Source: Chloroflexota bacterium (GTDB lineage Bacteria; Chloroflexota; Dehalococcoidia; Lucifugimonadales; JADFKI01). From it: a DNA stretch of 6,823 nt. The translations under genes were made by a program, and so were the position numbers. Below the pieces are notes generated by a model. The model did no database searches. It was given only the letters and a program-made list of their open reading frames with translations, and was not told the DNA's origin. The stretch lies in the NCBI GenBank assembly GCA_022565015.1, contig JADFKI010000209.1, forward strand, positions 1 through 6,823, written 5' to 3'. Positions within the stretch are counted from its first letter, which is position 1. Each line of letters starts with the position of its first letter. This document shows, one piece after another, positions 1 to 5,799 of the stretch.

Positions 1-156
1 AGTGAACAGCGCTTTCTTGTCCGGGTTAACGCCCACGCCGACCGTCACGCGGTCGAACAGCCGCGCGCCCCGGCAGACAATGTCTTCGTGTCCCAGTGTC
101 ACCGGATCAAAGCTGCCGACGTAGACGGCATGTCGCGGGTCGAGGCGTTCGGTCAT
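1..156 (-). CDS. coaD: Phosphopantetheine adenylyltransferase (PPAT), N-terminal part, cut by window edge
   Basis: PPAT transfers AMP from ATP to 4'-phosphopantetheine to make dephospho-CoA, the next-to-last step of coenzyme A synthesis, in the cytoplasm. Reading the minus strand from an ATG at 154-156 gives 52 codons without a stop. They begin MTERLDPRHAVYVGSFDPVT, followed by LGHEDIV and, near the edge, LFDRVTVGVGVNPDKKALF. The GSFDPVT-x-GH segment (residues 14-23) is the nucleotidyltransferase signature, with the T/HxGH ATP-binding motif as TLGH (20-23). The LFDRV...VGVNP(D/S)KK stretch is characteristic of bacterial CoaD, which separates it from other nucleotidyltransferases. CoaD proteins are usually about 160 residues, so roughly two thirds lie beyond position 1. 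Only a weak GGA stands before the start, about 6 nt away. No minus-strand partner is visible upstream of it, so it is the first gene of its transcript or is transcribed alone. Confidence 0.93.
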   Translation of the reverse strand, partial: MTERLDPRHAVYVGSFDPVTLGHEDIVCRGARLFDRVTVGVGVNPDKKALFT

Positions 157-591
157 CGCTGTCCATTGTCCCGTTGGTTAGAGTGACTTGTGCGAACGGA
201 ATTGGTACACGAGAGGGGCAGAAAACCAGGACGGCCGGAATACCGCTTAATCTTACGGCAGCCGTCGCCGTTTTTCCCCCACAAATGCAAAAATGTTGAC
301 CCGTGTTCCTGCCATAATGGCAGCCTGGTTCATGCGAGGCTCGCGCCAGAATGTCAGGACGGCCACACTGACATCCTTACTGTTTGATAGGTTCCACGGC
401 TGTCTGCTTTCGACAAGAATTGCGGAAGCACTGTGTTCTGGGCATGTTAAGAAGACGGTGCAGATTTCCATTGTGTCACGAGTCGGCAACCGTGGAAGTG
501 GTATGGAGTTTGCCTTTCAATTCAGATGCCGGGAAACGATTGGTTTCCGTTCCCGATGTTCATTGAAGGGTGCAATTGGGGAGCCGCCTTG
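157..591. other. Intergenic stretch without a supported gene
   Basis: About 435 bases lie between the divergent coaD start and the ATG at 592. Short open frames exist on both strands, but their translations show no family motif and no consistent G/C preference at third codon positions. The stretch should hold the promoter of coaD (leftward) and of whatever starts at 592 (rightward), but I see no convincing -35/-10 pair and no CIRCE-type heat-shock operator. A small inverted repeat, GGAAAC-GATTG-GTTTCC, at 532-548 has only 6 bp of stem and is weak. Confidence 0.6.
578..583 (+). promoter_or_regulatory. Ribosome-binding site for the ATG at 592
   Basis: GGGGAG is followed by 8 nt and then ATG (592). 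The same hexamer with the same spacing precedes the monooxygenase start at 2352. It supports 592 as a once-functional start, although the frame it opens ends without a complete protein. Confidence 0.5.
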
Positions 592-669
592 ATGCCGATT
601 TTTCGCTGGGGTCACAACTGGAGACTTTTCCGCGACCTGGAACGTGAAGTCGACCGGATGCTGCAGAGC
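592..669 (+). pseudogene. Possible 5' remnant of a small heat-shock protein (Hsp20) gene
   Basis: The frame opened by ATG 592 begins MPIFRWGHNW, then LFRDLEREVDRMLQS. A basic/aromatic start followed by FRDLEREVDR(L/M) is the usual N-terminus of bacterial Hsp20 (alpha-crystallin family) chaperones, which hold unfolding proteins in the cytoplasm. After about residue 26 the frame carries no alpha-crystallin domain (no YxLxAxLPG-like or GxLxI-like segment). From about 667 on, codon bias moves to the next frame, which encodes the PKD protein. The frame itself ends in TGA at 910-912. What is seen is a good ribosome-binding site, a family-like start and an abrupt loss of frame. The Hsp20 identity is inferred from only about 25 residues. 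The alternative is that these codons are chance and the true gene is entirely in the PKD frame. Confidence 0.35.
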
Positions 670-1699
670 GATCTCGATCTCCCTGATGCCCTTCGTCATC
701 TCGTCGAACGCCTGCGGATCGAGCGCTCCCTACAGCCAAGCCTGGACGGTGGAAGACGTGCCTGCGGCGTCGTTCACGCACAACGGGCCCAAGTGCGAAG
801 GGCAGGCTGTTCAATTCAGCGGCTCCTCGACGGGCAGTCCCACCTCGTGGGCCTGGGATTTCGGCGACGGCAGACCTCCAGTGACCAGCAACCGCACGGC
901 TCCCACGGCTGAAGACGACAAGCGAATAACCGCCACGATAGCCCACAACTACGACGACGAGCGCGATTCGCCGTATATCGTCGAGATCGAGATGACCGGC
1001 ACGGGCGACGCCGGTGTCGCCGAGGGCTCCGACACTTTTATCGCCACAGTGACCAAGCTTCCAACCATAGAGGTCTTCGCGGGCGAGACGATCGTAATGG
1101 AAGAAGGCGAGACCGTCGAGCTGTCGGGCACATTTACGAGACCCGAAGGTCTGACGGAAATCACGTTCAAATGGGACTTCGGAGATGGTACGGTTCCCCT
1201 GGACGGCGTTCCATCGGAAGGAGTTACCAAGGCGATCGCCGAGCACGTATATGCCGATCACAGGCCCCAACCTTATCGGGCGACGCTGGAAGTCAAGGGA
1301 CAGAGCGAGGCGGGCGAGGTAGTATCCCTGAGCGAAATAGCTGTGTTCGTCCAGGAGGCCAGAGGCTACATCATCGCCGGTTGGAGCGCCGGCGACAACT
1401 ACAAGACGGCTGTGCGAGCCCTGTCCGGAGTGGGCCAGGTTGTAGGTTCGCTGCTTATCGTGTTGGGTGTCTTCAGCCCAGCCTGGATTCCTGTCGGCGC
1501 GGTGGCCTACTTTATCTGGCGGCGCTTCAAGCGGAACAGGGCACTGAATCCCAGGCCTCCGCGCGAATCCCGCAGCGCCAGGCGAGCCAGGGCGAGAAGT
1601 GGGAACTATGTCGAAGAGGACGCTGAACAAGCTCAAGAAAGCGGCCCGACCGACGCTCCTGAATCTGAGAGCGCTGAAGAGGGCTCGCGGCAGACCTAG
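644..1699 (+). CDS. Membrane-anchored protein with two PKD domains, probably 5'-truncated
   Basis: From GTG 644 the protein has 351 residues. Two PKD (polycystic kidney disease, Ig-like) domains cover about 41-140 and 141-237, each with its core motif: WAWDFGDG at 69-76 and FKWDFGDG at 175-182. PKD domains are normally extracellular and serve adhesion, matrix or carbohydrate contact. A hydrophobic helix at about 263-292 is followed by RRFKR (293-297), which places the C-terminus inside. The tail is first Arg-rich (304-319), then acidic and Glu/Ser-rich. This type I layout needs an N-terminal signal peptide, but none is seen. The frame is blocked upstream by TGA at 590-592, and GTG 644 has no suitable ribosome-binding site. 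Residues 1-40 (CC and NACGSS) read like the end of a beta-sandwich domain rather than a leader. G/C preference at third codon positions is strong from about 667. I take it as a real coding sequence with a lost or rearranged 5' end; the function is unknown. Confidence 0.72.
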   Translation: MKSTGCCRAISISLMPFVISSNACGSSAPYSQAWTVEDVPAASFTHNGPKCEGQAVQFSGSSTGSPTSWAWDFGDGRPPVTSNRTAPTAEDDKRITATIAHNYDDERDSPYIVEIEMTGTGDAGVAEGSDTFIATVTKLPTIEVFAGETIVMEEGETVELSGTFTRPEGLTEITFKWDFGDGTVPLDGVPSEGVTKAIAEHVYADHRPQPYRATLEVKGQSEAGEVVSLSEIAVFVQEARGYIIAGWSAGDNYKTAVRALSGVGQVVGSLLIVLGVFSPAWIPVGAVAYFIWRRFKRNRALNPRPPRESRSARRARARSGNYVEEDAEQAQESGPTDAPESESAEEGSRQT

Positions 1700-1737
1700 C
1701 TTCACGCGGCGTGCATAGATGACGAAGGGTGGCTAAT

Positions 1738-1768
1738 ATAAGGGGCATGCATTTTGCATGCCCCTTAT
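1738..1768. terminator. Perfect 14-bp hairpin, possible terminator or palindromic repeat
   Basis: ATAAGGGGCATGCA, a TTT loop and TGCATGCCCCTTAT form a perfect 14-bp stem. It lies 38 nt after the PKD gene stop and 12 nt before the Nudix ribosome-binding site. There is no U-tract beyond the AT-rich stem base on either side, so it is not a textbook intrinsic terminator. It could end transcription of the PKD gene, be a structured leader of the Nudix mRNA, or be a copy of a dispersed palindrome. Confidence 0.55.
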
Positions 1769-1780
1769 CAATTCCCAGGC

Positions 1781-1784
1781 AGGA
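1781..1784 (+). promoter_or_regulatory. Ribosome-binding site that fixes the Nudix TTG start
   Basis: AGGA is followed by 7 nt and then TTG (1792). The longer frame beginning at 1729 would have to be translated through the hairpin at 1738-1768 and has no ribosome-binding site, so 1792 is preferred. Confidence 0.55.
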
Positions 1785-1791
1785 CACTAAA

Positions 1792-2268
1792 TTGGCTACG
1801 ACAAGACATTTCACCGCGACGGGATTCGTCGTTCACGACAACAGCATCGCTTTGCACTGGCACCCAAAAGTCAAGGCGTGGCTCCCGCCGGGCGGGCATA
1901 TCGAGCCAAACGAGGACCCCGTCCAGGCCGTCTTACGCGAAATAGAGGAGGAGACGGGGCTTCGGGCGGAGGTCGTATCCACGGCCCCTGGGATAGAGCT
2001 GGAATACCCCAGCCAGGTGGCGGCGCCCTTCACTATAATGGTGGAAGACATCCACGACCCCGTTGACGGATTTCACCAGCACATCGACATGATCTACTTC
2101 TGCAGGCTGAAGGGCGCTTCCGAGCCGCTTAACGACGGCTGGCGCTGGGTCGGCAGAGAGCACCTCGCCGGCGGCCTGGCCCTGGACGATGGCCGTTCCG
2201 AACCGGAAGCTCCCCCGGATGACGTCCGCTTGCTGGCCGGGTACGCCTTCGACGCGGTCGCCGGATAG
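1792..2268 (+). CDS. Nudix hydrolase
   Basis: Nudix enzymes hydrolyse nucleoside diphosphates linked to another group, using divalent metal bound by the Nudix box. With the TTG start the protein has 158 residues, normal for the family, and opens with MATTRHFTATGFVV, the typical first strand. The Nudix box GX5EX7REUXEEXGU is complete: G35, E41, and REIEEETGL at 49-57, so metal-binding and catalytic glutamates are present. A downstream HQHIDMIYFCRL segment is the usual later strand with a bound-metal or substrate-side His/Asp. No substrate can be named: the box alone does not separate oxidised-nucleotide, ADP-ribose or sugar-nucleotide enzymes. It has its own ribosome-binding site after a hairpin and is followed, after 83 nt, by the monooxygenase gene on the same strand. 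No terminator is visible between the two, so limited read-through is possible. Confidence 0.9.
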   Translation: MATTRHFTATGFVVHDNSIALHWHPKVKAWLPPGGHIEPNEDPVQAVLREIEEETGLRAEVVSTAPGIELEYPSQVAAPFTIMVEDIHDPVDGFHQHIDMIYFCRLKGASEPLNDGWRWVGREHLAGGLALDDGRSEPEAPPDDVRLLAGYAFDAVAG

Positions 2269-2296
2269 ACAGCTTCGAAAATTGCGAATGCGGTTG

Positions 2297-2305
2297 TGCT
2301 ACGAT
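2297..2305 (+). promoter_or_regulatory. Possible extended -10 promoter of the monooxygenase gene
   Basis: TG at 2297-2298, one base, then TACGAT at 2300-2305 fits an extended -10 (TGn-TAnnnT), 46 nt before the ATG. No -35 at 16-18 bp is seen: TTGCGA at 2282 is too close and TTCGAA at 2274 slightly too far. This is a guess from sequence only. Confidence 0.3.
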
Positions 2306-2351
2306 GCCGTGGTAGCGACGTAAAGACGCAGTCAACCGGGGAGTCGGACAC

Positions 2352-3839
2352 ATGGCATTGCGAAACGGCAAACAGTATCTGGAGGGTCTTCGCGACGGTC
2401 GAGAGATATGGCTCGACGGTAAAAGGGTCGAGGACGTCACGACGCACCCCAAGCTGAGGCGAATGGCTCAGACCCAGGCGGCGCTGTACGATTTGCAGCA
2501 CGAGCCTGGCCTCCAGGGAAAGATGAGCTTCACGTCGCCCTCTTCCGGCGAGCCCGTCTCACTCTCTTACCTCATACCCGAGTCCCAGGACGACCTGTTG
2601 CGCCGGAAGCAGGCCTTCGAGATCACAGCCAACGCGGCCCACGGCATACTCGGCCGCACGCCGGACTACGTAAACGTCATCGTAACCGCCATGCGACAGA
2701 TGGCGGACCTGTATGGCCGTGAGGACCCCCGGTTCGCGGAAAATATCATCAGCTACTACGAGTACGTTCGCGAGAACGACCTCTGCCTGACTCATACCTT
2801 CGGCCATCCACAGGTCAACCGCTCCCTGGCGGTTGCGGAGCTTCCGGACCCCTACGTTGCGGTGGGCATCGTGAGCCACTCAAACGAGGGGGTCGTCGTG
2901 CGAGGGGCCAAGCTGTTGGCGACGCTGGCGCCCTTTAGCGACGAGATATACTCCCCGGTATACAGGCCTCTGCGCCCCGACGCCGAGGAGGACAAGAAGT
3001 ACTGCATCGGGTTCTCCATCCCTGTAAACACGCCTGGTCTGAAGTTTATCTGCCGCGAGTCATACGACACCGGCAACTCCCTCTACGATTATCCGCTGTC
3101 GGGCCAGTTCGACGAGATGGACGCCCTGGCTATCTTCGACGACGTTCTGATTCCCTGGGAGCGCGTCTTCGCCTTCCAGGACATCGAGCTTGCCAATCTT
3201 GCGCTGCAGCGGGCCCCGCTTTGGCGGCAGTACATGCAGCAGGTGGCGGTGAAGAACATCGCCAAGCTGGAGTTCATGCTTGGCCTCGTGCACATGATAG
3301 CCGAGGGCATCGGCATAACAAGATTTGACCATATCCGGGAAAAGATATCGGAGGTAATCGACACGCTGGAGATGGTGCGGTCGCTCCTCAGGGCCGCCGA
3401 GGCCGACGCCGCTCCGATCGAAGGAGGCATCGGGCTCTGGCCGGCGCCCGAACCCCTGAACGTCATGAGGCACTGGTGGCCCGACGCCTACCAGCGGGTC
3501 ACGCAGATCATCCAGCAGCTTGCCGCGGGAGGGTTGATGCTGACCCCGACCGAGCACGACGTATCGGGACCCCTCGCCGAGCAGATCGGCAAGTTCTATC
3601 AGGGAGCAGACCTGGAGGCCCGTGACAGAATCCAGCTTTTCAGGCTGGCCTGGGACATGATAGGAACTCAGTTTGGCTCGCGACAGACCCTGTATGAGCG
3701 CTATTTCAACGGCGACGTCGTGCAGCTCCGCCAGCGGCGATTCGCGAGCTACGACTACACGCGGGCCCGTGCGTCGGTGCAGGGCTTTCTGGCGAAGCAC
3801 GGAAAGTCAACGAAGATGGCGAGCGCGGGCGACGACTAA
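2352..3839 (+). CDS. HpaB-family FADH2-dependent monooxygenase (4-hydroxyphenylacetate 3-hydroxylase type)
   Basis: HpaB enzymes are the oxygenase of a two-component system: a separate reductase supplies FADH2, and the oxygenase hydroxylates a phenol ortho to its hydroxyl group. The 495 residues match the full family length. Segments typical of the family are LRDGREIWLDGKRVEDVTTH near the N-terminus, GRTPDYVN (101-108), NDLCLTHTFGHPQVNR (142-157), the middle stretch GFSIPVNTPGLKFICRE (220-236), and DDVLIPWERVF (263-273). R102, Y106 and H148 sit where the Thermus HpaB substrate-binding Arg/Tyr/His do. The His spacing differs by four residues, so that match is tentative. The NDLCLTH pattern lacks the extra cysteine of 4-hydroxybutyryl-CoA dehydratase, a relative of the same fold. 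GGGGAG with 8-nt spacing supports the ATG. No reductase (HpaC-like) gene is in the window. The substrate is unknown; 4-hydroxyphenylacetate is only the family prototype. Confidence 0.9.
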   Translation: MALRNGKQYLEGLRDGREIWLDGKRVEDVTTHPKLRRMAQTQAALYDLQHEPGLQGKMSFTSPSSGEPVSLSYLIPESQDDLLRRKQAFEITANAAHGILGRTPDYVNVIVTAMRQMADLYGREDPRFAENIISYYEYVRENDLCLTHTFGHPQVNRSLAVAELPDPYVAVGIVSHSNEGVVVRGAKLLATLAPFSDEIYSPVYRPLRPDAEEDKKYCIGFSIPVNTPGLKFICRESYDTGNSLYDYPLSGQFDEMDALAIFDDVLIPWERVFAFQDIELANLALQRAPLWRQYMQQVAVKNIAKLEFMLGLVHMIAEGIGITRFDHIREKISEVIDTLEMVRSLLRAAEADAAPIEGGIGLWPAPEPLNVMRHWWPDAYQRVTQIIQQLAAGGLMLTPTEHDVSGPLAEQIGKFYQGADLEARDRIQLFRLAWDMIGTQFGSRQTLYERYFNGDVVQLRQRRFASYDYTRARASVQGFLAKHGKSTKMASAGDD

Positions 3840-3864
3840 CGACAAACGGGCGAACCCATCTTAA

Positions 3865-3888
3865 TCTCCCCCTTTGATAAGGGGGAGA
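3865..3888. terminator. 10-bp hairpin after the monooxygenase gene (terminator or REP-like palindrome)
   Basis: TCTCCCCCTT, loop TGAT, AAGGGGGAGA form a perfect 10-bp stem starting 25 nt after the stop codon. The stem is G/C-rich with no U-tract. Palindromes of this CCCCCTTTGATAAGGGGG kind recur between genes in many environmental bacterial genomes, so it may be a dispersed repeat that also slows or ends transcription. Confidence 0.6.
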
Positions 3889-3907
3889 ACTCACCGCGGA
3901 CAGGTCC

Positions 3908-3932
3908 GTCATACTAAGCGAAGCGAAGAATC
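3908..3932. repeat. Dispersed-repeat-like sequence of the GCGAAGCGAAGAATC type
   Basis: GTCATACTAAGCGAAGCGAA followed by GAATC resembles the common intergenic repeat GTCATTCTGAGCGAAGCGAA-GAATC, known as a high-copy element in several bacterial phyla, with two differences. It follows directly on the hairpin at 3865-3888. Only one copy is in the window, so repeat status rests on recognition and not on a second copy. Confidence 0.5.
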
Positions 3933-4000
3933 CAGCGCGGGGGCAGCGCACGCCTTCGGCCAAAACAACAACACAATCTTTTGACCAGGCCTTTTCATTC

Positions 4001-4573
4001 ATGCCACCCTCTTTTGAAAAGGATACCGACTGCGGCGACATCGACCTGAGCCGCATAGTCGTCATCGGCACCAGCGGCTCGGGTAAGACGACCATGGCCA
4101 AGGACCTCTCCGGGATACTTGGCGTGCCGCACGTCGAGTTCGACGCGTACCGTCACGGCCCCAACTGGACGGAGACTCCCGACGACATCTTTCGAGGGCA
4201 GCTGGGAGAGGCGTTGAAAGCCGACAAGTGGGTGGCGGACGGCAACTACAGCGTCGCCAGAGACGTCGTCTGGCCCAGGGCAACGGCCATCGTTTGGCTT
4301 GACCTTCCGTTTCCCGTCACATTTTGGAGGCTGTTCTGGCGGACCATGAAAAGGGGAATCTTCCGCGTCGAGCTATGGAACGGCAACAAGGAGAACCTCT
4401 GGGAGCAATTCTTTAGCAAGACCTCGATCTTTGCCTGGGCGTTCAATACCCACTGGAAGCGGCGAAAAACATTTACACTGGCGTTTGCGCAGCCGGAGCA
4501 TGCCCACCTTCAGGTGGTGCGTCTGCGGTCTCCGCGAACGGCGCGCAGGTGGCTGAAATCTGTAGTATCATAG
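4001..4573 (+). CDS. P-loop kinase of the adenylate kinase / topology-modulation (FlaR-like) type
   Basis: The 190-residue protein has a Walker A P-loop, GTSGSGKT at 23-30, right after the first strand RIVVIG. It is followed by features of the small adenylate-kinase-like group often annotated as DNA topology modulation protein: LGVPHVEFDAYRHGPNW (40-56), the WVADGNYS segment (77-84), WPRATAIVWLDLPFPV (91-106), an Arg-rich lid WRLFWRTMKR (109-118) and ELWNGNKENL (124-133). Such proteins bind ATP and probably phosphorylate a small nucleotide-like substrate in the cytoplasm; the real substrate is not established. ATG 4001 has no clear ribosome-binding site. The first 15 residues are less conserved-looking, so the true start may lie slightly downstream, but no better codon is seen before the P-loop. 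It lies 161 nt after the monooxygenase gene, behind a hairpin, and so is probably transcribed separately from it. Confidence 0.85.
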   Translation: MPPSFEKDTDCGDIDLSRIVVIGTSGSGKTTMAKDLSGILGVPHVEFDAYRHGPNWTETPDDIFRGQLGEALKADKWVADGNYSVARDVVWPRATAIVWLDLPFPVTFWRLFWRTMKRGIFRVELWNGNKENLWEQFFSKTSIFAWAFNTHWKRRKTFTLAFAQPEHAHLQVVRLRSPRTARRWLKSVVS

Positions 4574-4662
4574 CCAACCGTCGCAAACCGTCGATCGAGC
4601 CGGGGTCGGGGACGTGCCGCTCTTGTGAGCGGCAGCGGCGTATCAATAGGCTGGAATATCCT

Positions 4663-4670
4663 GGAGGGGA
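4663..4670 (+). promoter_or_regulatory. Strong ribosome-binding site that fixes the dehydrogenase start
   Basis: GGAGGGGA ends 5 nt before ATG 4676. This decides against the GTG at 4625, which would add 17 residues that do not resemble the family's N-terminus and would place this site inside the coding region. Confidence 0.7.
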
Positions 4671-4675
4671 CGCAT

Positions 4676-5740
4676 ATGGTTGAACACAGCGTGGCGGTAA
4701 TTCGTGGCGACGGCATCGGTACCGAGGTTATAGAAGAGGGCATCAAGGTGCTGAACGCCGTGGCCGATGAGTACGGCATCGCCTGGAGCTTCACGGAGCA
4801 CCCCTGGGGTTCCGACTACTACTTCGAGAACGGGTCCATGATGCCCGCCGACGGTCTGGAACAGCTTGCCAAGTCCGAGGTCGTCTTTCTGGGAGCGGTC
4901 GGCCACCCGGATATTCAGGACCACATCACCTTGAGCGGGCTGTTGCTGCCCATCCGGCGCAGCTTCGACCAGTATGTCAACGAGCGGCCCAGCGTCCTGT
5001 ATCCCGGCGTCTCTTCGCCCTTGAAAGGCAAGGAGCCCTTCGACATAGATATGCTCGTGATCAGGGAGAACACGGAGGGCGAGTATGCTCCGGTTGGCGG
5101 GTTCCAGTATTTAGACATGCCTCAAGAGCTCGCCGTTCAGTCGGGCGTGTTCACCCGCTACGGCTGCGAGCGAGTCATAACGTATGCCTTCGAGGCGGCC
5201 CGCAAACGCGACAAGAAAAAACTCGTGACGTCGGTCACCAAGTCCAACGCCCTGGGCTTCGGCATGATCGTATGGGACAGGGCCTTTGAAAGAGTAGCCG
5301 AGGGCTACCCGGATATAGAGACCCAGTCGCTTCTCATTGACGCCGCCTGCATGGACTTCATCAGACGGCCGGAGACCTTCGACGTAGTCGTGGCCAGCAA
5401 CCTGTTCGGGGACATCCTGACGGACATCGGGGCGATCATAACAGGCAGCATGGGCCTGGCCGCCAGCGCCAACATCGACCCCGAGCGCCGGTTCCCGTCC
5501 ATGTTCGAGCCGGTCCACGGCACCGCGCCGGACATCGAGGGCAAGGGCATCGCCAACCCGATGGCGGCGATACTGTCGGGCTCGATGATGCTGCGCCACC
5601 TGGGCCACGATGACGCCGCCGATAATATCGACAACGCCGTCTTCGGTCTGGTGGAGCAGGGCGAGATCCTCACGCCGGACCTGGGCGGCTCGTCCAGCAC
5701 ATCGCAGGTCGGCGACGCCGTAGTGAACGCGCTGGGTTAG
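4676..5740 (+). CDS. NAD-type beta-decarboxylating dehydrogenase, tartrate/D-malate dehydrogenase group (TtuC/DmlA-like)
   Basis: The family oxidises and decarboxylates a 2-hydroxy acid (isopropylmalate, isocitrate, D-malate or tartrate) with NAD(P) and Mg or Mn. The 354 residues are full length. Visible sites are GDGIG (11-15); the substrate arginines R94, R104 and R130; RENTEGEY with Y137; catalytic K189 in TKSNAL; metal-binding D222, D246 and D250 (NLFGDILTD); and HGTAPDIEGKGIANP (281-295). D286 in this last segment favours NAD over NADP. The segments AVGHPDIQDHITLSGLLLPI (74-93), PGVSSPLKGKEPFDIDM and WGSDYYFENGSMMP follow the D-malate/tartrate dehydrogenase pattern (PDHISLWGSLL in E. coli DmlA) better than LeuB. 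No leuA, leuC or leuD is nearby, which agrees. Substrate choice among D-malate, tartrate and isopropylmalate cannot be settled here. It has a strong ribosome-binding site and no visible terminator after it. Confidence 0.9.
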   Translation: MVEHSVAVIRGDGIGTEVIEEGIKVLNAVADEYGIAWSFTEHPWGSDYYFENGSMMPADGLEQLAKSEVVFLGAVGHPDIQDHITLSGLLLPIRRSFDQYVNERPSVLYPGVSSPLKGKEPFDIDMLVIRENTEGEYAPVGGFQYLDMPQELAVQSGVFTRYGCERVITYAFEAARKRDKKKLVTSVTKSNALGFGMIVWDRAFERVAEGYPDIETQSLLIDAACMDFIRRPETFDVVVASNLFGDILTDIGAIITGSMGLAASANIDPERRFPSMFEPVHGTAPDIEGKGIANPMAAILSGSMMLRHLGHDDAADNIDNAVFGLVEQGEILTPDLGGSSSTSQVGDAVVNALG

Positions 5741-5799
5741 ATAGCAAGTCAAACGGCTAAACTCATTTCCAAAATCTCTTGGGAATACGAGTGAACAAG

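Noticed and set aside
293..592. Plus-strand open frame of 99 codons in the left intergenic stretch
   Set aside because: Its composition is non-coding in character, it has no motif or good ribosome-binding site, and several equally long frames overlap it.
560..1705. Long minus-strand open frame of 381 codons
   Set aside because: It is antisense to the PKD gene. The plus frame has PKD motifs and strong G/C third positions, whereas this translation shows low-complexity Arg/Gly/Val-rich sequence and no family motif. Long antisense frames are expected in high-GC genes.
1729..1791. Longer N-terminus for the Nudix protein starting at 1729
   Set aside because: It would be translated through the perfect hairpin and has no ribosome-binding site. 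The added residues do not fit the family, and TTG 1792 has AGGA at a good distance.
3060..3800. Minus-strand open frame of 246 codons
   Set aside because: It lies antisense within the HpaB-family gene, whose full-length conserved product explains the region.
1738..3888. The hairpins at 1738-1768 and 3865-3888 as parts of a CRISPR array or paired repeats
   Set aside because: The two palindromes differ in sequence, occur once each and are not regularly spaced with unique spacers.
4625..4675. Upstream GTG start for the dehydrogenase
   Set aside because: The strong GGAGGGGA site lies inside this extension and serves ATG 4676, after which the protein begins like the family.
2352..5740. A catabolic operon of monooxygenase, kinase and dehydrogenase
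   Set aside because: There is a 161-nt gap with a hairpin and repeat after the monooxygenase and a 102-nt gap before the dehydrogenase, each with separate signals. The kinase has no evident role in such a pathway. Co-function remains possible but is not supported.
5111..5752. Minus-strand open frame of 213 codons
   Set aside because: It lies antisense within the dehydrogenase gene and has no recognisable domain.
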